This document shows positions 42,655 through 53,827 of a DNA stretch of 64,000 bases, in pieces. Each line of letters starts with the position of its first letter. Within the stretch, counting starts at the first letter, position 1. The DNA lies in contig CM042091.1 in assembly GCA_023512835.1 (NCBI GenBank), forward strand, positions 39,632,107-39,696,106, written 5' to 3'. The translations under genes and the position numbers were made by a program. The DNA comes from Taxillus chinensis. Lineage: Eukaryota > Streptophyta > Magnoliopsida > Santalales > Loranthaceae. A model generated the notes under the pieces. It saw only the letters and a list, made by a program, of their open reading frames with translations, ran no database searches and was not told where the DNA came from.

Positions 42655-43543
42655 GGAGTCTTTGGAGGCATTTTAAATCATCTTGAGGAGGAGAATCTGA
42701 TCTGAGTTCTGAAAAGAGCTATAGCCATTGCTAAAAGATCGGATTGTCCTTGGCAAGGAGTGATTTTGGGCAGCAGACGCCGGAGTCTTTGGAGGCTGGA
42801 GTCCTGGTTCATCTTGGGGTCTTCCTTTATTGTCCTGGTACTGTAATCATGTTCTTTCTTATGATTGTTGTTGTTTTTGTCATGATTATGGAGTAGTCTT
42901 GTTAGTCTAGGGGAGCAATGTAGCCCCCAATAAATTGTATTTAGTTTGGTTATGGTTGTTCAATAAAATAGAATTCAGTTCTTGTTTAATTCACTTGCTT
43001 GAATGCAAATGCCTAGTTTATGCATAATTAGGTAATCTTAGCCCTTGTCTAGGGTGGAACACTAGTGAATTAGATTTAATATTGTATGATGGACCAAGTC
43101 TACAACTATTAGATTGTTTATCTACCTTGATCACTTTTATTCACATGGACCAAATGGGATAAAAGCCTTAAATCTATCTTAGCATGGACCAAATGTAAGA
43201 TAGGTAGGAGATAATCAACATGAACTTGAACTAGAACATAAATCAAGAACAAAAGCCATAACCAGATTAGTACAATCGATTGGGTGGTAAACATTGTGAC
43301 CCTAGATGTCTATACCAACCACTTGCCAACATTCTGATTTAATATCTTTTTGTTCAAAATATTTGCACAACAAACATCAATTATCCAGGACATAAAATCA
43401 ACTTGTTAGCTTAGTGCTTGCCGCTAACAGCATTAGCTACCTCCCTGTGGGTTCGACAACTGGAATCTTAATACTCCACTTTATTACTTGACTAGTGCAC
43501 TTGCTGCAAAACCTTCAGACATAATTTATGCGGGTCAAGTTTT

Positions 43544-43561
43544 TGGCGCCGTTGCCGGGGA
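43544..43561 (+). promoter_or_regulatory. Athila primer-binding site (tRNA-Asp)
   Basis: TGGCGCCGTTGCCGGGGA, six bases after the LTR, the Asp-tRNA primer site usual for Athila and Tat elements. Confidence 0.92.
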
Positions 43562-43729
43562 GGCACGCCAAACATTGTTAGGACTAAGTGACATTAGGTG
43601 CTCAAGTTTATTTGTGATCCTGGAATTTTATTTTCTTGTACTTTTGCTAGTACGGTGTTACCTGGTATCTTTTTGTTTTTGCTACGTGTCGAGTGCACCT
43701 TAGGTGTTTGAGAAAATTCCTCTGTGTAT

Positions 43730-45340
43730 GCGTCACCAGGGGTGAGCTATTACCATACGATCCCGAAATCGAACGAACATTGCGAGAGCAATAAGAGCTC
43801 AGGAGGGTATTAGCTGCAACTGAACAACGATTGGAAGGCTTACATACCGTGTGTGAAGAAATCATGGCTGAAAACAGAGCAAGGGAAGATCAGGGACACA
43901 ACGGCCAAGGAGGTTATCAGCCAAGGACCTTCATGGATTATGCTAGACCTGTACTTATCGGATGAGTATTCAGGCATCGGAGGGGTGCCGGTCCAAGCAA
44001 ACAACTTCGAGCCAAGCCTGCGCTATCGCAAATGGTTGGGCAAGATGCATTCGAGGCTCGGCGCTAGATGATCCACACAACCATCTAGCGCGATTCTTGC
44101 AAATTTGCGACACCATCAAAATTAATGGAGTCTCGGATGACGCCATTAAGCCGCGACTTTTCCCGTTTTCCCTGAAGGACCGAGCTCTTGGTTGGTTCCA
44201 GTCCCTACCGCTTGGCAAAGATACACACATGGGACCAAATGGTGGAGAAGTTTCTCTCCAAGTACTTTCCACCAACAAGAGTTATTCATCTAAGGAGCCA
44301 GATAAATCAATTCACCCAGATGGTGATGAGTCGCTATACGAGGCCTGGGAGCGGTTTAAAGACTTGGTGAGGAGGTGTCCTAATCATGGCAGGCCGAATG
44401 GTTACAAGTCGAATCTTTTTATGCAGGTCTGCATGCAAATACAAGGAGCATGATAGATGCGGCCGCTGGAGGAGCGTTCATGATGATGGAGCCTTCAGCA
44501 GCAGCGGAGCTTATAGAGCGAATGGCGTTGTCAAACCGCCAATGGTCCAATGACAGACGCCTTAGAGCCGAGCCGGTGGCTGCAGATCAAATTCACAAAT
44601 TCAACTCGGTTCGATGAGTTGACAAGGAAGATGGAGTTACTGACGAGCAAATGTCGGTAATGGCCGTTCGCATGGAGGGTAGAACCGAACCACCTAAGGC
44701 GTTTCGAAGATGCCGCTACGACCCAACTATACGAAGAAGCCCAATATGTTGGGAATCGAGGTGGAGGATTTCAGCGACAATATCGTAATCCAAACCAGGA
44801 CTTAATCCTCCCCACCCCAACCACTTTCAGAATCAAGGAGGACCTCACCAATTTCAACAACCGCCTTACTTATGGCAAAGGCAGAATAGGGTTCCTGCAT
44901 GGAGCAACACAGGATGGAGAACCTTCTCGGGCCACAACTTCCTCCTTGGGTTCCAGAAGATGCCTCAACGTAAGGAGGAAGACAAAGAGAAGGCAAAGGA
45001 TGAAGAGATGCGGAACTTCTTTTATCAATTTGCTAAGCAAGCAACCGACGGAATGAGTAAGGGGAGACAAGGATTGAGTCCCTTACCACGTCTGTCCAGG
45101 ATCTTGGGGCTGCCATGAAGAATATCGAACAGCAGATTGGCCGGTTAGCAAATGCGGTTAGGCCATCTTCATCAAACACTTTTCCCAAGAATACGGAGGT
45201 CAACCCAAGGGAGCAATGCAAAGCTATAATGCTTAGAAGTGGGAAAGAACTACCAGCTGGAGAGAAGAAAATCGAGCCAACCAAGGAGGAGTCCGAACGG
45301 CTTGCCCAGGAGGAAGCTAAAGAAGGAGATGCTTGAGCAA
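43730..45340 (+). pseudogene. gag: Athila gag, frame-broken
   Basis: The first recognisable part lies near 43960-44090. The capsid core (44075-44400) reads DPHNHLARFLQICDTIKING, SDDAIKPRLFPFSLKDRALG, WFQSLP, then EKFLSKYFPPTRV in a second frame and ESLYEAWERFKDLVRRCPNH in the first. It continues with AAGGAFMMMEPSAAAELIER (about 44460). Downstream the helical MKNIEQQIGRLANAVRPSS (45115) and EQCKAIMLRSGKEL are typical of the Athila gag-to-protease region. At least six shifts. No zinc knuckle is evident. Confidence 0.82.
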
Positions 45341-46329
45341 TGTAAGGACCAGGCAGAAAAGGTTGGGAGTAGTCAACCGACAAGCCGTCAAGCATGAAGT
45401 TAGCTCTCCCGTTCCGTATAAACCTCCTATGCCGTATCCTCAAAGGCCGAGGAAAAAGAAATTAGATGCTCGGGCTTCAAAATTTTTAGATGTCTTCAAG
45501 AAGTTGGAAGTGAACATCCCCTTCATAGAAGCCTTGGAACAAATGCCTGGATATGTCAAATTTCTAAAGGATCTACTGTCCAAGAGGAGAAGTTACACTG
45601 ATTGTGAGATAGTAGCTCTCACCAATGACATTAGTGCAGTGGTGCAAGACAAGCTACCACCCAAGCTTAAAGATCCTGGTAGTTTCACGCTGACTGTACC
45701 ATTGGCACCTCGCAGGTTGGAGCAGGCCCTATGTGATTTAGGGGCAAGTATAAATCTGATGCCAATGTCCATCTATCGGCGGTGGGCTTGATCGGCATAA
45801 AGCCCACGTCCATATCTTTACAATTTGCTGATCGATCGATAGGAAAACCGGCGGGCATTATTGAAGATGTTTTAATCAAGGTGGATCGCTTTATCTTCCC
45901 AGGGATTTTGTTGTATTGGAAATGGAAGAAGATAAAGGAGTCCAATTGATTCTTGGAAGGCCATTCCTGAGTACCGGCAGGGCCTTGATCGATGTAAACT
46001 CAGGGGAGTTGACGCTGCGTGTGGATGAAGACGCAGTGGTGTTCAACATGGAGCGTTCGATGCGCAAGGCGAATGATCATTCCAGCTGTTATTGGATTGA
46101 TCGGATTGCTGAATTCGTGGACAGTTTTTTCGAAGAGAGCTTGATCACTGAAAGCTTGGATCACGAATTGCAGCAGGTGGATTTTGCGGAGGTGGAACCG
46201 AACGAGACTTATGAAGTGCTGAAATCCTCAACCGAATCCTCGAAGAATCACAAACCGTTGCCGGTCTCAAAGAACTCCCGGAACATCCGAGGTACGAGTT
46301 CTTGGATACACAAGGGCGTTATCCTGTGA
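45333..46329 (+). pseudogene. pol: Athila protease region
   Basis: An open frame 45333-45791 has KFLDVFKKLEVNIPFIEALE, MPGYVKFLKDLLSKRR and the aspartic protease site CDLGASINLMPMSIYRR (about 45730-45785). Athila proteases usually have this D-L-G-A form rather than DTGA. A shift follows (the Gly after RRWA is lost), then IGKPAGIIEDVL-type sequence and 45916-46329 with VQLILGRPFLSTGRALIDV, the protease C-terminal flap. Confidence 0.83.
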
Positions 46330-46439
46330 TAGTAGGCTGCGTCCTAACAAAGAGAAGAAACCAGACAGCTACTAGAAGTCTTAAGGGAGCATAAGCAGGC
46401 CCTGGGGTGGTCTCTGGATGACATAAAAGGTATAAGTCC

Positions 46440-47400
46440 AGCGGTCTGCATGCACAAGATACTGATGGAGGAGTCTTATACTCCTACTGTAGAGCGCCAA
46501 CGCAGGCTCAATCCTGCAATGAAGGAAGTCGTTGGCAAGGAGATTCTGAAGTGGAGGAAAGCAGGCATCATATATGCCATTTCAGATAGCTCCTGGGTTA
46601 GTCCAGGTGCAAGTGGTTCCCAAGAAGGGTGGCATGACAGTGATACGCAATGAGAACAACGAGCTTATTCCATCCCGCACGACCTGGGTGGCGCGTGTGC
46701 ATTGATTACCGCAAGCTGAATAAAGCCATGCGTAAGGACCACTTTCCGTTACCTTTCATTGATCAAATGCTAGATCGGTTAGTCAGGCTACCCGTTTTAT
46801 TGTTTTCCTGGACGGTTATTCTGGATACAACCAGATAGCAGTTGCCCGGAAGATCAAGAGAAGACTACATTCACGTGCCCTTTTGGCACGTATGCTTTCC
46901 GGCGTATGCCATTTGGTCTTTGCAACGCACCTGCTACTTTCCAGAGGTGTATGATGGCCATTTTTCAAGGGTTAGTGGAGGACATTATGGAAGTCTTTAT
47001 GGATGACTTCTCGGTATTTGGTTCATCTTTTTCCATCTGCCTCAGGAATCTGGAAACCGTGTTAGTCCGATGCAAGGAAAAGGACCTGGTCTTGAACTGG
47101 GAGAAGTGTCACTTCATGGTCAAGGAAGGAGTTGTCCTTGGGCATAGAGTGTCCGCAGCTGGGTTGGAAGTAGATAGAGCAAAGATCTCCACCATTGAGC
47201 GTCTACCTCCCTCCCACTAATGTGAAGGGCATCCGGAGCTTTCGGGTCATGCAGGTTTTATCGGCGGTTCATCAAAGACTTCTCAAAAATTGCCAAGCCT
47301 CTAAGCATGCTTTTAGAGAAGGATGTTCCATTCATATTTTCGGAAGACTGCCTTCAGGCCTTTACAAGTGTTGAAAGAGAAGCTCGGTTCAGACCGGTGA
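46440..47400 (+). pseudogene. pol: Athila reverse transcriptase
   Basis: Blocks in order: [56 protein letters not shown] (46690-46760), FIDQMLDRL, then after a shift MPFGLCNAPATFQRCMMAIF and the catalytic FMDDFSVFG (DD at 47002-47007), EKCHFMVKEGVVLGHRVSAA. Shifts occur near 46640, 46780, 46890 and 47205. The polymerase active site is whole. Confidence 0.86.
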
Positions 47401-47424
47401 TAAGTGGCTCCAGACTGGTCACAA

Positions 47425-47745
47425 CCCTTTGAGCCGATGTGTGATGCAAGTGACTTTGCAATCGGAGCGGTGCTTGGGCGAAACGGGACAAAATTTTCAG
47501 GGCAATATATTATGCCGGCGCACACTCAATGAGGCCCAGCTCAATTACACTACTACGGAGAAGGAGTTACTTGCTGTGGTGTTTGCTTGTGATAAGTTTC
47601 GGTCATATCTTCTGGGCACTAAGGTCATTGTTTACACCGACCACGCTGCCCTGAGATATTTGTTCAAGAAGAAGGATGCAAAACCCAGGTTGATCGATGG
47701 GTTTTGTTACTCCAAGAGTTTGATCTGGAGATTAAAGACTTGAAG
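47425..47745 (+). pseudogene. pol: Athila RNase H
   Basis: [17 protein letters not shown] sequence is split between two frames at 47440-47480. The open frame 47429-47743 continues with [40 protein letters not shown] and [18 protein letters not shown]. Degrades the RNA template. Confidence 0.85.
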
Positions 47746-47886
47746 GGGACTTCCAATACTGGGGGCAGACCATTTGTCAAGGCTCGAGCTAGGGGAAGGT
47801 AGTACCCAAGGTGCTACTATTTCGACACCTTCCCTGATGAGCAGCTCTTTGTAGCTGAAGCAAAGACGCCATGGTTTGCTGGTATA

Positions 47887-49190
47887 GTGAACTACCATGC
47901 ATGTGACTATGTACCTGCGGAGAGTTCACTTATCAGGAAAAGAAGAGGTTCCTCTTTAATGCAAGAAGATACATTTGGGATGAGCCTGTTCTATACCTGG
48001 CTATGTGCTGATCAGATCATCGAAAAATGTGTGCCAGGAAGAGGAAGTGGACAAGATACCGACGCATTGTCATTCATCTGACTATGCTGGCCATTTAGGA
48101 GTACAAAGGACGGTGGCAAAGATCCTACAAAGTGGGTTTTACTGGCCAACCATGTTCACAGACACATACACCTTTGTTAAGACATGTGATCAGTGTCAAC
48201 GAATAGGAGGGATTACAAGGAAGCAAGAGATGCCCCAAACCGGCATTATGCCGGTCGAACTTTTTGACATATGGGGAATCGATTTCATGGGACCTTTCCC
48301 ACCATCGGATGGGTTTTCTTACATCCTTCTTGGCTGTTGATTACCTCTCGAAGTGGGTTGAAGCTATACCCACTAGGAAGAATGATGCTCAAGTGGTTAC
48401 CAAATTCCTTCGCCGCAACATATTCAGCCGGTTTGGAACACCTAGAGCAATTATTAGTGATGAAGGGAGTCACTTCTGCAATAAGCTTTTCGACAAGCTC
48501 TTAAACAAATATGGAGTGCAACATAGGCGCACCTTAGCCTATCATCCACAAGCAAACGGTCAAGTCGAAGTTTCCAACCGTGAGATCAAGCACATCTTGG
48601 AAAAGACAAGTGGGAGGCAACCGAAAAGATTGGGCTCTAAAACTCGATGAGGCGTTGTGGGCTTATCGCACAGCAGATTCAAAACGCCCATTGGAATGTC
48701 TCCGTATCGTCTCATCGTACGGAAAGGCCTGCCACTTGCCTGTTGAATTGGAACACAAAGCATTTTGGGCGGTTAAAAAGCTGAACATGGATCCCAATGT
48801 TGTCGCTGAACTACGATTGCACCAATTAAATGAGTTGGAGGAATTTCGCTTCAATGCCTATGAGAGTGCGAAGCTGTACAAGGAGAGGTCTAAGCTCGGA
48901 CATGATAAGAAGATCAGCCCCTCTACTGTTGAACCAGGGCGAAGGTGCTCCTCTTTAATTCCAGACTTAAACTCTTTCCTGGGAAGTTGCGATCTAAATG
49001 GATGGGGCCTTTCACCATTACAAAGGTGTTCCCATATGGTAGTGTTGAACTCCAATCAACCTCTGGACAAATTTTCAAAGTAAACGGTCAGCGTGTGAAG
49101 CCATACTACATGCAGGATCATGTTAAGGAGGTTGATCATTTCACTCGACGAGCACAACTTGACAGAGGGGACGGTCAAGCTAAGACCTAA
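47887..49190 (+). pseudogene. pol: Athila integrase
   Basis: The zinc-binding part is CHSSDYAGHLGVQRTVAKIL ... CDQCQRIG (48075-48210), the HHCC motif. Core: ELFDIWGIDFMGPFP (Asp, about 48285), [33 protein letters not shown] (Asp, about 48455) and YHPQANGQVEVSNREIKHIL (Glu, about 48568). WAYRTA and EHKAFWAVKKLNMD follow. The C-terminal domain (48945-49190) has [20 protein letters not shown]. Shifts near 48320, 48610 and 48930. No chromodomain, as expected for Athila. Confidence 0.87.
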
Positions 49191-49717
49191 ACTCGGCGCT
49201 TCATGGGAGGCAACCCATGGTGATTTCTCTTCCTTTTTATTTTATGCTATTTCTTTTATTGAGATAGTGTTATTGTGTGTTTTAACCCATAGTCCAGGGG
49301 AGTGCATATCTGTTTTGTTTTAACTCTTATTAGCAACATTTGAACCAGGGCCTAGGCCCAAATTCCTTGATGGAGCTTCTTTAAACTTGGGCTTACTTGG
49401 GCCTGTGTATCGAACTTCAACTAAATTTTCTCAGGCCCACAACCAAATTCGGTTAAATTAAATCGAGGGGGCCCACTCCAATCTCTTGCCAAACCATGGA
49501 GATGAAGTTCTAGATTATATGATGGTATTTTGGGCCCACTAACCGACACGTTTTTGTCCTTGTGAGATGGGATATTAGCCTGTCAAATTTCCACATCATT
49601 GGGCTTCATTTAGGGTGTCAACCAGCTTGCCCGTGAGAATCAGCATGTCACGTTCACGTCTATAATGAATCTACCGTTCATCCGTGACCCGCAGGCGAAA
49701 TTTGGACAAAAAAGGCC

Positions 49718-50035
49718 CTGCCCGTGAAAAGGCTTTTCGCGTGCACAAGGGTATAATGGTCCAATCGAGCTGAAATTTTGCACAGAGGGCAACTGGAATC
49801 TTCTAGACCCTTCGAGACCTGCCCGTGACAACACTTTTCGCGTGCACAGGGATAGACGCTTCTTTTCGATCTAAAATTTTAGTGGACAGCAGCTGGCGGT
49901 GTCTAGAATCATCCAAGCTCGCCCGTGAAAACACGCTTTTCACGTGCACACCTACCTTTGGCCAATCGGTCCTGAAATTTCGGTGGGCGCTAGCTGGCAT
50001 CTTCTAGAGTCTTCTTTGGTCTGCACGTGAAAATG
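49718..50035. repeat. 101-bp tandem repeat with CCCGTGAAAA/TTTTCACGTGCAC arms in Athila
   Basis: Units start at 49718, 49819, 49918 and 50021. Each begins CTGCCCGTGAAAA (or CTGCACGTGAAAA) and has a partner arm TTTTCGCGTGCAC or TTTTCACGTGCAC within about 15 bp, then about 70 bp with (C)TGAAATTT(T/C)GG and CTTCTAGA. The last unit is partial. The design matches the G2 LTR modules in arm sequence and period. Confidence 0.8.
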
Positions 50036-50079
50036 ATGGAGCACTTTAAGAGGGTTAATTTCGTCTTTTCCCCTTGTGA

Positions 50080-50100
50080 CGAATCACTATAAATAGGGAA
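50080..50100 (+). promoter_or_regulatory. Candidate TATA box for the Athila accessory gene
   Basis: ACTATAAATAGGG lies about 80 bp upstream of the ATG at 50169, with no other TATA nearby. Suggests the accessory gene may have its own promoter. Sequence inference only. Confidence 0.4.
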
Positions 50101-50168
50101 GGAGTTCCAAGCTTCAAACTCACATTTCATACTTTCTTCTCCTTTCTTGCCGAGAGCAAAATTTCGTC

Positions 50169-50850
50169 ATGGTGCACACAAGGAGAGCCCGCCAAGGAGA
50201 AGGCAGTCCTGAAGCCTCTGCCACCTCTATGCCTTCGGCATTGAGAGATGCCGACACCATCTTCGTGGGGAATGTGCTTGATTGGGAGATCCTGGAGTCC
50301 TCCACCCTTGACTGGATTAAGAAATTATGACCAAGTCGCAGGCGTTGGGACCGCGACGGTTAGTATGCGCTCGCCGTGATTTGTATTACCCTGCCATGTT
50401 AGAATTCTATAATTCGGTCTATGTCAATGAGGAAGATGATGAGATAATTGGGGAGGTTCAAGGTGTCTTAATTTCTATTTCCCCTGCTTTGTTGAGAGAT
50501 TGCTTTGATCTCGCAAATCCCATGCATGCAAAGCCTGCATTGACCTTAGGAGAATATGGTAGAGCTTTACAAGATAATAAGGAATTTGGGAAACGTCGGC
50601 AATTCACGAAAAACGGATTTCACGGGAAATACCGTTGCCTTGCCAATTTGGTAGGGAGGTGCTTATCGTTACAAACTAGTGGCGTAGACTCGGTCCCTAA
50701 ATCCCATTTGGAGTTTATGTTTTGCATCGATCGCCGTTACACATTGATTGGGCTGCGGAAATTTTTAAATTGTGGAAACGGGATATTCATAAATGCTTAT
50801 ATGGTCGACTACTTAGCATGCTTCGCAATATCAATATGGTCATCTTAGTG
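50169..50850 (+). pseudogene. Athila accessory gene, N-terminal part: plant transposon-associated domain
   Basis: The start at 50169 (MVHTRRARQGEGSPEASATS) is open to TGA at 50328-50330, where ATGA overlaps the next frame (50327-50848); a one-base shift is more likely than true coupling. The second frame has RRDLYYPAMLEFYNSVYVNE, GVLISISPALLRDCFDLANP, NGFHGKYRCLANLVGRC and GVDSVPKSHLEFMFCIDRRY. This looks like the domain found in many plant retrotransposon proteins (Transposase_32 type in Pfam), of unknown function. The same core occurs in C1. The domain continues in other frames to about 51060 (HQVVPTCFPDNLWL-type sequence). Confidence 0.65.
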
Positions 50851-51065
50851 CTCAAGTAGTCCCCACTTGTTTTCCCGGATAACTTGTGGTTACAAGTTCT
50901 CCATCCGGAGGGTGCTTTAGGAGTTAGCTACAAGGGCAAATGGGGAGATAGTATCCACGTTGCACCACGGCCTTCACGTCATAGCGTGCGTATGGAGCGA
51001 CCCACGGAGCAGCTTCGGGACACCTCCACTCCCATGAATGCCCGCCGACAAAGACATTTTCCAGG

Positions 51066-51760
51066 TTGATCGCCATGTACATGCGGTTCAATGTTCACAA
51101 GGAGGAAATCTACAATTTCTTCCAAGGCATCGGTGGCCAAGTTATCGATGAAGTTGACGTTCTTAACCGGGCTTTCACTAATGGCCACATCACGAGACTT
51201 CAGCTGGATGAGCTACTCGAGTACATCACTCAAGATCAACAAGCAACGTCTCGTCCATCTGCCCGACCATGGGAAGCCCCGGAGCCAACTCCTGCCGCTT
51301 CTTATGAAGACTTACGAAGCAACCGCTCAACTACAAGAGGCACAAGCGGAAACCGTTCAGGAGATCGGGTCATTGAAGAAAAATCAAACTCTAATCCTCA
51401 AGGAGCAAAAGGAAGTCAAAGGGCTGCTCGGTAAGATCCGGAAAGCCCCGGGGAAAAAGAAGAAGACAACTCCTACACCTCCTGGGAGGATCCATTTGAC
51501 GCACCGTCACCTCCGATCAAGCAAGACGCTGCGCATAGCGAAGAGACACCGGAGTATCCACAGATCCGTAAGAGGCGGAGCCCTACACCGCGTCACCCTT
51601 CCCCTCCAGCGGTTCGGTTTATTTCCCACCACCGGCCGGGCCCGGCTCTTCACGGGCCCTAGTTCCCTTAATTCGGCCGTTGCAATGGTGGTCCGGCGCA
51701 TCTTCCGAAGCTCCCCAGGCAGATGACCTAGGGGAGCCCGTTTATATTCATCTTCATCCG
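51066..51760 (+). pseudogene. Athila accessory gene, linker with a short coiled coil
   Basis: 51066-51434 reads MYMRFNVHKEEIYNFFQGIG, VIDEVDVLNRAFTNGHITRL. In the other frame (51091-51726) YEATAQLQEAQAETVQEIGS followed by LKKNQTLILKEQKEVKGLLG is a coiled-coil-like helix, then Pro/Lys/Ser-rich sequence. It corresponds in position and character to the C1 linker at 33.8-34.8 kb. Confidence 0.5.
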
Positions 51761-51882
51761 GCCCTCTCCACCGCTGAGGCCACAATGCTTTCAGCAGGTT
51801 TACTTATGGAGACACCTTGCAAGCCCGTTTTACACGTGATTCGAAGTCTTCACATCATCTTATTTACGACGTATCCTAGCCG

Positions 51883-52380
51883 ATGAGTACTTATCTTCCG
51901 ATGACGTTGACTTATTCTCGCCGTACGATGCGACATGTGGTGGAAGCCGAGCCCAACGACTACCCTATGGCTCAGGACACTTCTATCATGCTGTGCGAGA
52001 TTTATGAGCAGCCCTTAGAGGAACATATCTTCCGCCGGCGGATGAATGGAGCCGCAGAAGGACATCGCTCTTGGCACCAGGTCCACGAGGTTCTTATACC
52101 GGTCCTCCTTGAACGACACTTTGTACTCTTGCGGTTGGACCTGACTGTGGGCCATGCCGTCCTTTATGACCCGAGCCAAGCCCATGGGTTTTCCACACGA
52201 AAGAAGAAGCTGGTCCATGGTTTCTTGAAAAAAATCAAAACCGCACTCCGAAAAGAAGGGCTGTTGACATCCAAGTTACCTCTGGTGCACTTCAATGAAA
52301 TGGAGCTTCCCCAACAACCTGATCAATTCGGTTGGGGGATTTTTGTCTGCTATTATTTGATAGCTCTATTACAAAGATAA
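51883..52380 (+). CDS. Athila accessory gene, C-terminal part: Ulp1-type protease with the catalytic Cys replaced
   Basis: 165 codons open. Ulp1 features: RHFVLLRLDLTVGHAVLYDP, where His and the Asp of YDPS are candidates for the catalytic His/Asp, and QQPDQFGWGIFVCYYLIALL at the Cys site. The family has D-C-G before (I/V)FVCYY; here it is G-W-G, with TGG where TGT or TGC is expected. If the base is right the protease is dead. C1 keeps the Cys (SCGAFVCYF). The ORF start at 51883 is only the first ATG of the open part; upstream coding lies in other frames. Confidence 0.65.
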   Translation: MSTYLPMTLTYSRRTMRHVVEAEPNDYPMAQDTSIMLCEIYEQPLEEHIFRRRMNGAAEGHRSWHQVHEVLIPVLLERHFVLLRLDLTVGHAVLYDPSQAHGFSTRKKKLVHGFLKKIKTALRKEGLLTSKLPLVHFNEMELPQQPDQFGWGIFVCYYLIALLQR

Positions 52381-53071
52381 GGATACTTGGGCACTCACAG
52401 GAGAAACCTCGGGTGACTTTGTCGCACGTCTTCGACGCATGGTGGCCCATGTTATCTTCTACTATAGCCTTCCCACCAACCGGTAACGCTCTTTTTCCTT
52501 TTACTTTTTCCATGCTCTGAGGACATCGCTTCGTTTCAGTATGGGGGGGGGGGGGGATTTCCCTTGAACCGGTTGCTTGTTTGGTTGCTTGCATGCGTTA
52601 CTTTTATTTTATGTTGTTGCTGTGAATGCTTGTTTTGCCTGTGAGGTGCAATGGCTACCAAGGTATGACAATTCTGGTTGCCTATACTAACCACCTTAGT
52701 ATCTTGTTGTGATAACGATGTGTCACTTGTTAAGGTGTGTTATAAGTTAGTTGAGCATGTCTTTACTTGTTGAATGATATCACCATGATTTTGGAGCTGA
52801 CGTTTGAATAGTAAGCTGAGCATGTTATGTTAGGATGAGCTTTGTAAACCCTGAAGTTGAGTGCAGAATAGGCATATACTTTTTGAGAGCACCATTATCT
52901 TACCTTTGAGTGTATTTTATGGGTTATTGGGTTATCAATTCGCTCTTAATATTCATTACTAGCTATTTGATAGTTGGAGTTACTTAGGCATAAGAAGTAC
53001 TGTTGTGCTCAGTGTTTGGTGTATGGTGTTCGCGATTCCAGTATTCTCGCTCAGTTCTAGTTCTAGTTCTT

Positions 53072-53106
<35 letters not shown>

Positions 53107-53197
53107 GGGCTTGTGTGAGGACAATAGCAGAGTGAATAATCCATCAAGGGAGAGCATAAAATGCAACCTTGTAAGGTTATTACTAAAAAGAAGTGTG

Positions 53198-53230
<33 letters not shown>

Positions 53231-53827
53231 CCACAATGGCATACTGTTTCTATGTATTTTTGTTTTCGTGCTGCAGCCATAATGGCTAAGTTGTTTATCT
53301 TGCAATTTGTTTCACAAGTGTGAGCTTCCATCTTTAGCTCCAAGTGTTGGTCCTAAAGTAGACTAGAGGGTGTGTCTCCCTTGACGAGCACAGTGGGGAT
53401 CTCTTATGTTTACGTGGCAAAACTTAATCAATAGTTAGTAGTGGGTGAAAGAGTAAATCCTTAGCTGCTAGGCATTGATAGTAGGGCCTGAAAGGAGAGA
53501 AAAGAAAGTGACATTTAAGTGAGGCTGCTCTAACCTTGGTGCGGACTTTCAGGGGGGAGCTAAGTTCATTTTATCCTGGCATGTTTGCTTCTATCCTGGA
53601 CTATTAGTAACGATATTACATGGTTGTTGGACTTAATAGTAAGGGCATGTGTTGATTAACTTATGATTCATTTTTAGCTATTGGAATGTCTACTTCATCA
53701 TGATAGGATTGTATGCCTTGGGAAACCATGCCTCTCTTGTTTGTTAGTTTATTCGTTCTTTTCCGTTTGACTGTGTGTTTATTTCTTTTTGCTTGAGGAC
53801 AAGCAAAGGTTCAAGTATGGGGGAATT
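52381..53827 (+). other. Athila 3' untranslated region and polypurine tract
   Basis: About 1.4 kb without a gene. It contains a run of about 14 G (52542-52556), A runs of about 30 bases (53075-53103 and 53199-53229), and ATCCATCAAGG/ACCTTGTAAGGTTAT (53140-53182) shared with 24.4 kb. It ends GAGGACAAGCAAAGGTTCAA followed by GTATGGGGGAATT, the polypurine tract (53815-53827). Confidence 0.75.

Larger units (their letters stand above)
42034..43537 (+). repeat. Athila 5' LTR
   Basis: 1,504 bp. Contains CACGTG triplet modules (42292-42443), an ACGT palindrome (42565-42586), a telobox-like AACCCTAA (about 42632) and TATAAATA (42647-42654). Confidence 0.95.
49191..50168 (+). other. Athila inter-gene region after integrase
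   Basis: About 1 kb without a gene. 49718-50035 carries the 101-bp CACGTG-type repeat (separate entry). CACTATAAATAGGGAAGG at about 50087 looks like a TATA box for a separate transcript of the downstream gene. Confidence 0.6.

Noticed and set aside
50327..50331. ATGA stop-start overlap as true translational coupling in Athila
   Set aside because: The protein sequence reads as one domain across a one-base shift; coupling of this sort is not expected for plant transcripts.
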